64,000 nucleotides of DNA from Pseudoalteromonas luteoviolacea (GCF_001696455.1 NZ_MAUJ01000016.1:1-64000), one strand, 5' to 3'. Shown: positions 51,572 to 61,090, numbered from the stretch's first letter. Numbers and translations: made by a program. Notes: generated from the sequence alone by a model not told the origin.

Positions 51572-52498
51572 ATGAATAAAAATCATATTGGCACTATAAA
51601 AAAAGGAACAGGCATCTCGGTGATTATCCCAACTTATAACCGCCGAGAGCTCCTAAAAAGAACCTTGGATTCACTCTGCAACCAGATATTAGACACGAAA
51701 AATTATGAAGTGATCATCGTAGATGACGGTTCAAGTGATGGCACAGGTGAGATGGTTGCTGCATATAAAGGTAGTGCGAATATTCATTATTTGTACCAAC
51801 CAGATGAGGGATTTCAGGTCGCAAAAGCTAGGAACAAAGGGCTGTCCAGAGCATGCTTTGATGTTGTACTGTTTCTAGATTGTGGCATGCTTGCCCACCC
51901 ATTGCTATTGAGCAGTCACCTCGATCGTCACAATAAAACAAACAACTTAGTATTAATTGGCATGTCTTATGGGATTGAAGCTGTGGAGTTGAGTGAGTGT
52001 GATCTCATCAAATCGACTGTGGCAGAAAACGACATAAGTACTGTGTTTGAATTGTTCTCAAAAAATCATCAATTAATGGATTGTCGAGGCCGATTTTTTG
52101 CTGAGTTTGATTACGACTTAGCGCTGTTTAATGCGCCATGGGTGGTCTTTTGGACAAGTTGCATCAGTGTTTCACGATGTGATGTAGAGCGTGTGGGTGG
52201 TTATGATGAGAACTTTTGTGCATGGGGTGGAGAAGATGTTGACCTCGGTTATCGCCTCTATCACCACGGCTGTAAATTTGTTTTAGATCAATCGCTTTTA
52301 ACAATTCATTACCCCCATGAGAAAGACATCGAAAACAAAGAGCAACAGGCCAAAGGAAATGTTGCCTACTTAATGAACAAGTATTCAGATCAATGGATCG
52401 ATATGTTGGCGACCAAGAGTTGGTCTGAAATCTGTCACCACTCTTTAAAAATGCGGTGTGGCAGTTATATCCCAAGAGCGAACGTGGATGCAATTTAA
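51572..52498 (+). CDS. GT2 family glycosyltransferase (KfoC-like halves)
   Basis: A 308-residue GT-A glycosyltransferase: SVIIPTYNRRELLKRTLDSL, IIVDDGSSDGT, and a C-terminal GGYDENFCAWGGEDVDLGYRLYHHG block of the galactosyltransferase-7 type. This pairing is as in chondroitin-type polymerase domains. The usual metal-binding DxD, expected at FLDCDM, reads FLDCGM here, so the second Asp is missing. It may have altered metal use or lower activity. It likely adds a sugar to an unknown acceptor in the cytoplasm. AGGAGTGATAGG lies upstream. Confidence 0.82.
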   Translation: MNKNHIGTIKKGTGISVIIPTYNRRELLKRTLDSLCNQILDTKNYEVIIVDDGSSDGTGEMVAAYKGSANIHYLYQPDEGFQVAKARNKGLSRACFDVVLFLDCGMLAHPLLLSSHLDRHNKTNNLVLIGMSYGIEAVELSECDLIKSTVAENDISTVFELFSKNHQLMDCRGRFFAEFDYDLALFNAPWVVFWTSCISVSRCDVERVGGYDENFCAWGGEDVDLGYRLYHHGCKFVLDQSLLTIHYPHEKDIENKEQQAKGNVAYLMNKYSDQWIDMLATKSWSEICHHSLKMRCGSYIPRANVDAI

Positions 52499-52645
52499 CA
52501 CTTTGTTGTCATTAACTAAATTATTCAAGGAACTTGAATGTTTTGAAATTGAAACAAGTTTATAAAACCACTAGATTGATTTGGTTTAGCTATTTTTTAG
52601 CCAATTTAATGTTTTAAATTAAAATGATAAAGCAGGATCTGACTT

Positions 52646-55309
52646 ATGCGTGTACATAAAAGAGCATTAACAGGACGTGTTGTAGCTATGTTGTTGCCTT
52701 CAATTATGTTGGCAAGCCCAGTGTGGGCAAACAACAGCTTAACCAAAATAAATCAACAGCAACTCGACAGATTAGCCGATACATTAGATGTGAAGTATCG
52801 TTTGTTAAGTAACATGCCAGAGCAATGTCCTGGTTCAACAGCAGAGTTTTGTTATCATGCTCAAATAGAGCTCACTAGCCCTTTCACTGTGAATGTTGAT
52901 GGCTGGAAAATCCTTTACAGTCAGGTATACCCTTCCTCAGAGACCAAAAGTCAGCAGCTTACTTTGCGTCATTTTAATGGCGACTTGAACCATATTGCAC
53001 CCAATCAAGCATTTAATGGCTTCAAAGCGGGTGAAAGCCAAGTTATCGAGATGTGGGTGGGCAGTTCGTTGTTAAATGAAGGCGAACTGATGCCAAATTA
53101 TATTTTGACCGCAGACGGATTAGACCCCAAGGTCATCAAAAGTACGCAATCGTATATTGAAGCGGATACTGGGCTAGAGATTAAACCTTATGCTGCCGTC
53201 AGTGACAGTGAAAGTGTGATGAAATCTCACCCTGAAGACCAATATGGGCAGCATACTTCGGCGGCTTTATTTGAGAAGTATACCATTGATAACTATCCCG
53301 TTGACTCGGTTAAACATGCCATTGTACCCACACCTAATGCCATCGAGGTATTTGAAAGGTCAGCACCCCTTGACCTTAAAAAAGGACTCAATGTACATCT
53401 TGTCGGTGTAGAGTATGGTGAGGTGGCTGCGGCTTTGTCTCGCTTGGCTGAATTGGGCGCAAAGCAAAGCCATGAGGGCGTTAAGGTCATCGTGAAAGTC
53501 TCAGGCACTGCACAGGGCATGGCGGGCAGCTATCAACTTGATACGCGAAAAGGCAAAGTATTTATTGAAGCGCAAGACAGCGAAGGCGCTTTCTATGGGC
53601 TTCAATCGCTGGCAAGTTTGCTGTCATTAGATACCATGCAAGTGCCAGCGGTTAAGGTGGTGGATGAACCTAGATACGAGTACCGAGGTTTACACTTGGA
53701 TGTGGCGCGAAACTTTCGCTCAAAAGAGTTTGTGCTGCGCCTTCTCGGTAAAATGGCAGCGTACAAATTAAATAAATTACATTTCCATTTGGCAGATGAC
53801 GAAGGGTGGCGAATTGAGATCCCTGGCCTGCCTGAACTAACCGAGTTGTCATCTCATCGTTGTATTGATTTGGATGATAAAGATTGCCTACAGCCACAAT
53901 TAGGGTCGGCTTTGAATGCGGGTCGTGATGGCTATTATTCTTTGAGTGACTATCAGGAAATTCTGAACTTTGCTAAGCAACATCACATTGAGGTTATCCC
54001 GTCATTGGATATGCCAGGCCACTCTCGTGCAGCTGTAAAAGCAATGGAAAAGCGTTTCTATACGCTGACTAAACAAGGTGAGCATGCCGCTGCAAAACAG
54101 TATCTAGTGAGCGACCCTAAGGATGTGACTGAATACCGCTCTATCCAACACTACAACGACAACACGTTGAACGTGTGCATGGAGTCAACTTACGCCTTTG
54201 TAGACAAAGTGATTTCGGAAGTGGCTAATCAGCACAAAAAAGCCGGCTCACCGTTAAATATCTATCACATCGGTGCTGATGAGACTGCGGGCGCTTGGAT
54301 TGAATCTCCGGCTTGTAAACAATTCATCGCGGATAAATCAAATGATGTACACGAAGTCGAAGAGTTGACGGGTTACTTTATAGAGCGTGTGTCGAGAATG
54401 ATCGCGGCGAAAGGAATAGAAGTTGCGGGGTGGAATGATGGCCTGTCTGAAACGAGACAGGACAAGATGCCAAATAAAGTGGCGTCATATGTTTGGGCGA
54501 CTTTGCCACAAAATGCGCACAAAGTTGTGAGTGCACATGCCAGACGTGGCTGGGACATTATCCTTGCAACCCCTGATGTTACATATTTAGATTTTCCTTA
54601 TGAGCTTGATCCTAAAGAGAGTGGCTATAAATGGGGCTCTAGACGTACCAACAGTCAAACTATCTTCGAGTTTATGCCAGATAATTTGCCAGCCAACGCT
54701 GAATTTAAGAAAGATACCATCGGTCGCAACTACGTAGCTGATGACCGTACACAGGTCGATGAAAATGGTAAGTTCGTACACCAACCGTTACCTGAAGGGT
54801 TCCGTGTGACAGGGATTCAAGGTCACTTGTGGTCTGAAGTTATTCGTAAAGATCACCTTGCTGAGTACATGCTATTTCCACGTTTACTCGCGCTTGCAGA
54901 AAAAGCATGGCACCGCGCGAGTTGGGAAGTGCCATACAACTATGCGGGTGAAAAGTATGACCATACGACGAATTTTTTAACTGCTCAGAAGCGTGCGTTA
55001 CGCGACAGACAGTGGCAGGACTTTATTCATGCTGTTGGTCACAAAGAGCTTGAAAAATTCGATAAGTTAGGTGTGTTTTATCGTATCCCTAATGTAGTTA
55101 GTAAAGTGATCGACAATAAGCTACATGCGTCGACTATCATACCGGGGCTACCTATCCAATATCGCATTGGTAACGGTAGCTGGCTAGAGTACACCGCTCC
55201 TGTGGATTTAAAGGCTGGCAAAAACATTGAGTTGAGAGCCTTATCTCCGGACAGACGCCGCCCAGGGCGGATTGAGCTGGCTGATATAGAAAATCAATCG
55301 AATCTATAA
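52646..55309 (+). CDS. GH20 beta-N-acetylhexosaminidase (chitobiase)
   Basis: An 887-residue exported glycoside hydrolase removing terminal beta-GlcNAc (or GalNAc). A signal peptide (cut after PVWA, near residue 28) is followed by a chitobiase-type carbohydrate-binding domain (to about 180), a GH20b-like domain (about 240-345), the catalytic barrel with HLADDEGWRIEIPGL and the Asp-Glu pair in HIGADETAGAW, and a chitobiase C-terminal domain. Full length, so it is probably active. It has its own 147-base upstream gap and a terminator-like hairpin after it. It could serve chitin use or trim GlcNAc from the cluster product. Confidence 0.93.
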   Translation: MRVHKRALTGRVVAMLLPSIMLASPVWANNSLTKINQQQLDRLADTLDVKYRLLSNMPEQCPGSTAEFCYHAQIELTSPFTVNVDGWKILYSQVYPSSETKSQQLTLRHFNGDLNHIAPNQAFNGFKAGESQVIEMWVGSSLLNEGELMPNYILTADGLDPKVIKSTQSYIEADTGLEIKPYAAVSDSESVMKSHPEDQYGQHTSAALFEKYTIDNYPVDSVKHAIVPTPNAIEVFERSAPLDLKKGLNVHLVGVEYGEVAAALSRLAELGAKQSHEGVKVIVKVSGTAQGMAGSYQLDTRKGKVFIEAQDSEGAFYGLQSLASLLSLDTMQVPAVKVVDEPRYEYRGLHLDVARNFRSKEFVLRLLGKMAAYKLNKLHFHLADDEGWRIEIPGLPELTELSSHRCIDLDDKDCLQPQLGSALNAGRDGYYSLSDYQEILNFAKQHHIEVIPSLDMPGHSRAAVKAMEKRFYTLTKQGEHAAAKQYLVSDPKDVTEYRSIQHYNDNTLNVCMESTYAFVDKVISEVANQHKKAGSPLNIYHIGADETAGAWIESPACKQFIADKSNDVHEVEELTGYFIERVSRMIAAKGIEVAGWNDGLSETRQDKMPNKVASYVWATLPQNAHKVVSAHARRGWDIILATPDVTYLDFPYELDPKESGYKWGSRRTNSQTIFEFMPDNLPANAEFKKDTIGRNYVADDRTQVDENGKFVHQPLPEGFRVTGIQGHLWSEVIRKDHLAEYMLFPRLLALAEKAWHRASWEVPYNYAGEKYDHTTNFLTAQKRALRDRQWQDFIHAVGHKELEKFDKLGVFYRIPNVVSKVIDNKLHASTIIPGLPIQYRIGNGSWLEYTAPVDLKAGKNIELRALSPDRRRPGRIELADIENQSNL

Positions 55310-55327
55310 GTTTTAAGTATCAGTAAA

Positions 55328-55351
55328 GGTGGCGCATCGCAATGCGCCACC
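55328..55351 (+). terminator. hairpin after the GH20 gene
   Basis: GGTGGCGCAT and ATGCGCCACC form a perfect 10-bp stem with a CGCA tetraloop, 19 bases after the stop codon. Only ATTT follows, so termination may be partial. Confidence 0.7.
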
Positions 55352-55415
55352 ATTTCGTACGGTCGTGATTAGAAATAGGTGAGGATTAGAAAAGGCAACA
55401 AGGAAATGGTGGAGT

Positions 55416-56498
55416 ATGAAATTAACAAAGGGGCAAGGAGTAACAGATAAAGATGCCATAGGAATGGGCGTCGCAAATACAACACAGGCTTGGCATTCGA
55501 GTTTGCCTGATTGTCTCTTTATGGCAATCGAACTTGAAGCGAGAAAAGAGTTTGCAATACCAAACATGGCACGGTTATTTGGAGAGCATTCATATTATTT
55601 TGATTGCAAACAAAAAAAGGGCTTGGATGTCTTGTTTGGTCGATATGAAGACAGACAGTATTATGCCCTTAAAGACAATCTGCTTTCGGGTTATGTGGGT
55701 GATAAACTTTTGGCATTGTATGGGCTTAAAGTCATTGCCTTACCTTTCTCAAAACAAGAAACATTAGATCAATACTTAGCAGCGCAGCTTGCCAAAAGTC
55801 AGCGAGTCATTTGCGAGTTTAGTGCTAAGCATGTGCCTTATCGCATTGAAGACTACCATAAACATTATGGCTACCACATAGTGACTTTCAAATCTTATGA
55901 TGAGGCGTCCGGGTCATTTATGGTGGATGACGCGCTTAAGCAAGATGTCTATATTAGTGCATCGGATTATCAACTCTCATTCCAAAATGTACTTGCCCAT
56001 GAAGGGTGTGTGCGTGTTTACCAGTTAGATCAAGTTGGGCCGGCTAGTCCATTGACACTGGATTGGGCAATCAAGCAAGTCGAGCAAAATATTGCAGGGC
56101 TGACTTCCGATAAAGCGCACGTCGGGGTATCCGCTGTATCTGAGTGTTTAGCGTATATTTCATGTTTACAAACTATGGAGCGACCTTATGTAGTGCCGGG
56201 ACTGTGGGTATTTTCTTTGCAGCGTGCCAGTACGTTTGATTGGTTGATGGCATTACAACACGATTTTCCTGACCCCACACTTAAGCACATATGTTCACCT
56301 ATGACAGAAGTTTTGCCACATCTGGCCAAGAGTTGGAAAGAAGTGGAGGTGTTGATGCGTCTATCATGTCGTTCGAAATCAGTAACGGGTGATCAAATCT
56401 ACCAGCGTATTGTGCAACTGTGTGAAGCGGAACAGGCGCTTATTCCTATCTGGTTTGAACTCAAGGAGTGGTTGCATAGCCAAAGGTGCGTATCATGA
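55416..56498 (+). CDS. BtrH_N-like cysteine acyltransferase (probable)
   Basis: A 360-residue protein whose first 190 residues resemble the BtrH N-terminal domain, a papain-like fold that in butirosin synthesis moves an acyl group from a carrier protein to the aminoglycoside. A candidate triad is C33 (SLPDCLFMAIE), H154 (HKHYGYHIVTF) and D171/D172 (GSFMVDDAL). Residues 200-360 are helical and unrecognised. Recognition is from memory of the motif pattern, so it is tentative; a C39-type peptidase is the alternative. No signal peptide. It overlaps the next gene by 13 bases. Confidence 0.5.
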   Translation: MKLTKGQGVTDKDAIGMGVANTTQAWHSSLPDCLFMAIELEARKEFAIPNMARLFGEHSYYFDCKQKKGLDVLFGRYEDRQYYALKDNLLSGYVGDKLLALYGLKVIALPFSKQETLDQYLAAQLAKSQRVICEFSAKHVPYRIEDYHKHYGYHIVTFKSYDEASGSFMVDDALKQDVYISASDYQLSFQNVLAHEGCVRVYQLDQVGPASPLTLDWAIKQVEQNIAGLTSDKAHVGVSAVSECLAYISCLQTMERPYVVPGLWVFSLQRASTFDWLMALQHDFPDPTLKHICSPMTEVLPHLAKSWKEVEVLMRLSCRSKSVTGDQIYQRIVQLCEAEQALIPIWFELKEWLHSQRCVS

Positions 56499-59400
56499 TA
56501 CAATCTCAAGCGCAGTACGAAGTGTTACCGTTAGTGAGCTGTGTTATGCCAACCTGCAGACGTGCTCACTACTTGTTGCAGAGCATCGATTATTTTAACA
56601 GACAAAGTTATGGCAACAAGGAATTGGTCATTGTCTATGAACAGAATAGCGATTTGCCCGACAAACTTCCCGCACAAGATAATATCCAATTAATTCAAGC
56701 GCCAGAGAATGCCTCAATTGGATATAAGAGAAGCCTTGGAACAAAGCATGCGACAGGTCTTTTTATCGCCCAATGGGACGATGATGATTGGTATTCAAGT
56801 GAACGCTTAGCCATTCAATTAGAGCCGATTATTGAAGGCAAGGCTGATATTACAGGTCTAAAAAATCATTTGTTTTTTGATGTTTGGCGCGCTCAATTTT
56901 GGCAAGCGGATGAATGCTTATTTGATGCCATGTTTCGACGCGGTATTGCAGGGGGCACTTTGGTATTCAAACGCGAGTACTGGTGCGAAGGGAGACTAGA
57001 CTACCAAGACAGCTCACTTCGCGAAGATGCTGACTTTATGGAGTGTATGATCAGTGCTGGCGCCAACCTTTTTGCAGTGGATGGGTACGCGCATTTTGTT
57101 TATCTACGACATCTCAATAATACTTGGAGCTTCGTCAGTGGTAAGCTCATTCAGGCCAGTGCATGGCAAAAAGTCTCGACTCCCGATTGGATAAAGGAAG
57201 ATCTTTGTTTTTATAACCAAGTAAAACAAGCGCATTTTTCGCAATATACGGGATCGCTCCCCCTTAATGTTGAAGAGTCCAGCGTTGTTGAATTGAGCTG
57301 TGTGTTGCATATTACAGAGTGTTCTCAATTTAAGCGTGCGCTTGTACTGCTTGAAAAGCAAACCGTGAAACCCCAAGAGATCATCGTATATCACCCCGAT
57401 ACACTGCCCATTGAAAACCTTTTTATCAGTGTAAATATTATTCACTTCTTACCCTACGAGGAAGGCACTCAATTATCGACATGGTTTGAAGAAAGGCTTG
57501 CAGGGCTAATAAATTGCGACTACGTCATGAACTGGCCCAATTCGCAGGCTTGGGTGTCAAAGCGCTGGCTTGAAATTCAATATACGTATTTGAGACAACA
57601 TAATTTAGATGCAACAGGGCTGTCACAACCGTTTTTCTTTTTTCCTAGCCAACAAGAGTTTTGGCAATACATAGCATCAGACAATCAAATTAACGCGTGG
57701 CTACATAGCGAGTCGCTTTGTTGTACAAAGGAATTTTATTTGGAAAAGCATCGAGGCTTTAATCGGGCGTTGGGGTTCAATATACAACCACATCAACATT
57801 TGGAGCATTTTTTGGCATTCGCAGAAGACACTGCACCCATTCCTAACAATGAACACGACCCTAAATGGTTTCCATATCAGAGAGAGGCCATCAAGGAGCT
57901 TTATGATGAACTGGACATTACCCAGTTAATCAAATGCGCACCAATGGCTGCAATGTTATTTGTGTCCATATGCTTGTCACTTTTGCCAACTTGGCATGTG
58001 GCTGCGAGCCAAAGCGCCGACAGTATAGAGCAACGGAGTTTTAATGCAGAGTTTTTCAGTCAGTACAACCCTCAGACGGTTTTGGATATGGTTTACAGAC
58101 TGCCAGGCTTCGCGTTTGAAAACACTGATTCGGCGAGGGGATTTGGCGGCAATGTGGGTAATGTACTCGTCAATGGTGCAAGACCTGTGGTCAAATCAGA
58201 GTCCCTAGACAACGTATTATCTAGAATTAGTGCAGATCAAGTTCTCAAAATCAATGTGTATCGTGGTAGCAAAATCCCGCTAGTGACCTCTGGAAAAGTC
58301 ATGGTTGCAGATGTGATCTTAATCCAGTCTAAAACCAGTGGTACGGTAGAGGGGCAGTTAACACAGTTTTATGATGGTAGTGTGTTGCCAAAACTCGCTT
58401 TGCAATTGAGCACGCAATGGCAAGGCTGGGATACTTCTGTGGGACTTGAGGCCAGTGGCTCGCCTGGCTACCGCACCGCGCAAATCAGGCAGCTCAACCG
58501 GGAAGGTAAAGTCACTGACCAAGCATTCGAAGTGCTAGATGAAGAGACGGAAAATCTGAAGTTTACTGGTCAACTTAAGCAATCAAAGGGCCAAAACGAG
58601 ATTGTACTGACTGGTAAAGTGGGCAGAGAAAATTATCTTGGCGATACGACACGTTATGATGCTTCATCGCAGTTCGGTCATATGGGCGAAACTATCCGAG
58701 AACTTAATGTGGACAATGCGACTAAAAATGCAGAGCTGGGCGTAGATTGGACACTGAACTTGGCTTCGTATCGATGGCAAAATATGGGCATTTTTGTTGT
58801 TGATGACAAGCAATATGCCAATGATGATATAACTTTCGATCAGCTTTCACTGGCTGAGAATGTGGCGCTATGGCGTCAGCAAGAACTGAAAACTGAACTT
58901 ATACTGCGAAGTACTTTAGAGGCTCAAAAGAAGGAAAGTATAGCACCTCGATTAGGTATTGAAGTGGCAGAGAACAGAATGCAATCCGAAGTTGACTTGA
59001 TTGCGCAGGGCGGTAAAGAAGTTACGAATGTTGCCGAACTGAGAGCTGAGGTTTTTGCAGATATCAGCTATACACACTCACACAGCCTCTCAAGTGAATT
59101 TGGTCTTACTTATGAAACATCAAAAATTGATGTGGATGCTGCGGAAGATGAAAGCCAGTCACTGTCGTATTGGAAACCTCGCTGGCAAACAAGTTGGACA
59201 CCTAAAAAGGGCACTAGTCTAAATTGGCTTGCGGAACATCGTGTCAGTCAACTCAACTTCTCTGATTTTGCGCGCAGTGTAGATGCGGGCGATGGCCGAA
59301 ACCAAGCGGGTAATACTGGGCTTAAACCGGAGCAAACAACAGAGTTAGCGACACAATACCAGTGGTATTTTTCCGAACGTGGTAACGTAAAAGTGAAGCT

Positions 59401-59944
59401 GTTCCACCAATGGCAAAAAGATGTGCTAGAACATATTGCGTTCACGCAGTCTTCGGGTGGACTGGCCAATGTCGGTGATGCAAGGTTTTGGGGAAGTCAT
59501 CTTGAAGTCGCTTTTGAGCTTTCACCTATTTTAGATAATGCATTATTTGAAATATCTTATGAACACAAGAATTCTGACTTTGACAATCCCAGTGGTCGCA
59601 CAGAGCGATTGAGCAACTATATTCCTGATTGGATATGGATGAACTTTCGCCATGATATCCCGCGTTATAAAAGTTCATGGGGGTTAGAGTATTGGGGAGA
59701 TTATACGGAGCCTTTCTTTTATGCCCATGAAACATTGCTTGTTCAAGGCAACAAGAGATTAAAAGGTTTTATTGAATCTTCTTTACTAGATGGCGTGAAG
59801 TTAAGGTTTGAAGTCACTCACATGAATACAGGTCGGTTTATACGAACCAGAACATTTTACTCTGATGAGTTGGCTATTGGCGAAGAAGTGGCCGACAGAA
59901 CACACAAGGCTGAATATCGTTTGTCGTTATGGTATCGCTTCTAA
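56486..59944 (+). CDS. GT2 glycosyltransferase in frame with a TonB-dependent receptor
   Basis: One 1152-codon frame encodes two normally separate proteins. Residues 1-240 are a GT2 transferase (SCVMPTCRRAHYLLQS, IAQWDDDDWYS); 245-475 look like a second, degenerate GT2-like domain without DxD. Residues about 483-508 (CAPMAAMLFVSICLSLLPTWHVAAS) form a signal peptide, followed by a TonB receptor plug (VLDMVYRLPGFAF, RGFGGNVGNVLVNGARP, ISADQVLKINVYRG) and a beta-barrel ending in LWYRF. A cytoplasmic enzyme and an outer-membrane barrel cannot easily work as one chain, so internal initiation (ATG at 57944 or 57953) or a frame error is likely. Confidence 0.75.
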   Translation: MRIMIQSQAQYEVLPLVSCVMPTCRRAHYLLQSIDYFNRQSYGNKELVIVYEQNSDLPDKLPAQDNIQLIQAPENASIGYKRSLGTKHATGLFIAQWDDDDWYSSERLAIQLEPIIEGKADITGLKNHLFFDVWRAQFWQADECLFDAMFRRGIAGGTLVFKREYWCEGRLDYQDSSLREDADFMECMISAGANLFAVDGYAHFVYLRHLNNTWSFVSGKLIQASAWQKVSTPDWIKEDLCFYNQVKQAHFSQYTGSLPLNVEESSVVELSCVLHITECSQFKRALVLLEKQTVKPQEIIVYHPDTLPIENLFISVNIIHFLPYEEGTQLSTWFEERLAGLINCDYVMNWPNSQAWVSKRWLEIQYTYLRQHNLDATGLSQPFFFFPSQQEFWQYIASDNQINAWLHSESLCCTKEFYLEKHRGFNRALGFNIQPHQHLEHFLAFAEDTAPIPNNEHDPKWFPYQREAIKELYDELDITQLIKCAPMAAMLFVSICLSLLPTWHVAASQSADSIEQRSFNAEFFSQYNPQTVLDMVYRLPGFAFENTDSARGFGGNVGNVLVNGARPVVKSESLDNVLSRISADQVLKINVYRGSKIPLVTSGKVMVADVILIQSKTSGTVEGQLTQFYDGSVLPKLALQLSTQWQGWDTSVGLEASGSPGYRTAQIRQLNREGKVTDQAFEVLDEETENLKFTGQLKQSKGQNEIVLTGKVGRENYLGDTTRYDASSQFGHMGETIRELNVDNATKNAELGVDWTLNLASYRWQNMGIFVVDDKQYANDDITFDQLSLAENVALWRQQELKTELILRSTLEAQKKESIAPRLGIEVAENRMQSEVDLIAQGGKEVTNVAELRAEVFADISYTHSHSLSSEFGLTYETSKIDVDAAEDESQSLSYWKPRWQTSWTPKKGTSLNWLAEHRVSQLNFSDFARSVDAGDGRNQAGNTGLKPEQTTELATQYQWYFSERGNVKVKLFHQWQKDVLEHIAFTQSSGGLANVGDARFWGSHLEVAFELSPILDNALFEISYEHKNSDFDNPSGRTERLSNYIPDWIWMNFRHDIPRYKSSWGLEYWGDYTEPFFYAHETLLVQGNKRLKGFIESSLLDGVKLRFEVTHMNTGRFIRTRTFYSDELAIGEEVADRTHKAEYRLSLWYRF
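57893..57929 (+). other. strong ribosome site and 8-codon open frame at the GT2/receptor junction
   Basis: AAGGAG (57893-57898) lies 4 bases before ATGATG at 57903. That ATG is in the +1 frame relative to the long gene and reaches a TAA at 57927 after eight codons. A one-base change between 57906 and 57927 would connect it to the receptor's signal peptide. It may mark the true receptor start. Confidence 0.5.
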
Positions 59945-60090
59945 CCTAATAAAATAGCAATTATTACAGTAGGTTGTAATGTATCAAGAGAAAATAAGAT
60001 TTCCTTCATAGATTGATCATGGCGAAATACTTGATTGCTGAGCAAACTGTTTTACCAAGTTTATTTCACGCCAAGCAATATGGAGCAGAT

Positions 60091-60927
60091 ATGTGCAAAA
60101 TAAAACGAATGAGTCGCCGGGCGATTGCAATATTAATGACTTTATCTTTTGCTAGCCTTGCTACAGATGATGTTGAGCCGTTGACCACTGGTAAGTTTAG
60201 TTATCCCAATAATGCGCGCAATGCCATTTCACTGAGTTTTGATGATGCTCGAAACAGTCAAGTTGATGTCGCGATTCCGATTCTCAATAAGCACAATGTA
60301 AAAGGTACCTTTTATGTTAACCCGCAATTTGCGATGGAGCGCCTAGAAGGGTGGAAGAAGGCGGTAAAACACGGGCACGAACTTGGCAATCATACGAGCT
60401 CTCACCTTTGCACAGGCAATTTTGAATGGCTACGAAGTAAAGGCCAAGGGTTAGAGCAGGTTGATCTCGCATGGTTGCGAAAGGATATTGAATCAACAAC
60501 CGCGTTTTTGCAAAAACAATTCAATATCACGCCTCTGTCGTTTGCGTACCCTTGTGGCAACACATTTGTTGGGCGTGGCAAGCAGGTAAAAAGCTATGTT
60601 CCGCTTATTGCCGAAATGTTTAAAACGGGGCGCACTTGGCTAGATGAAACGGGGAATAATCCGACATACACTGACTTTTCGCAGTTAGCAGGCAATCGGA
60701 TGGACGGCATGACTTTCGAAGAAATAAGGGACATGTTGGAGTTGCTCAGAGAAGACAATAAGTGGATTATTTTGGCGGGCCATGATGTAGGTAAAAAGGG
60801 GATGTATACGGTAGATAAAGATGCCTTAGAGGCATTAATCGTGTATTTGAAAGACCCGAAAAATGGATTTTGGCTTGCGACAGTGAACGAAGTGGCCTCG
60901 CATATTGAGGAATACAGAACAAAGTGA
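60091..60927 (+). CDS. exported NodB-type polysaccharide deacetylase
   Basis: A 278-residue carbohydrate esterase 4 protein. The catalytic core has SLSFDDA (metal/base Asp pair), HTSSH (H-x3-H metal site) and a later YPCGN strand; LAGHDVG near the end supplies the last His. An N-terminal hydrophobic segment (about 8-22, RRAIAILMTLSFASLA) is a signal or anchor. It removes N- or O-acetyl groups from GlcNAc-containing glycans or related small substrates. GGAG 5 bases before the ATG sets this start; an earlier in-frame TTG would place 26 residues before the signal. Confidence 0.85.
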   Translation: MCKIKRMSRRAIAILMTLSFASLATDDVEPLTTGKFSYPNNARNAISLSFDDARNSQVDVAIPILNKHNVKGTFYVNPQFAMERLEGWKKAVKHGHELGNHTSSHLCTGNFEWLRSKGQGLEQVDLAWLRKDIESTTAFLQKQFNITPLSFAYPCGNTFVGRGKQVKSYVPLIAEMFKTGRTWLDETGNNPTYTDFSQLAGNRMDGMTFEEIRDMLELLREDNKWIILAGHDVGKKGMYTVDKDALEALIVYLKDPKNGFWLATVNEVASHIEEYRTK

Positions 60928-61081
60928 GTTGGTGGTTTTTTGAACTGTGTCATGAGGTTGGCATTTGTTGTTAACCCTTGAATTGTTTTTTGCCGCCCCC
61001 ATATGAAGTAGGGTGAATAAGCGGGACACCATAGGTAGATAAAATTAATTAAAAATTGAACTATCTTTGGCTGGATTTTGC

Positions 61082-61090
61082 TGTTACAAT
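61082..61090 (+). promoter_or_regulatory. extended -10 promoter of the spc operon
   Basis: TG-T-TACAAT (61082-61090) is an extended -10 box; the following TCCCCGCCC is a GC-rich discriminator typical of stringently controlled ribosomal promoters. Predicted start near 61097, leaving a leader of about 100 bases before rplN. No good -35 box is seen at 17 bases. Confidence 0.6.
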
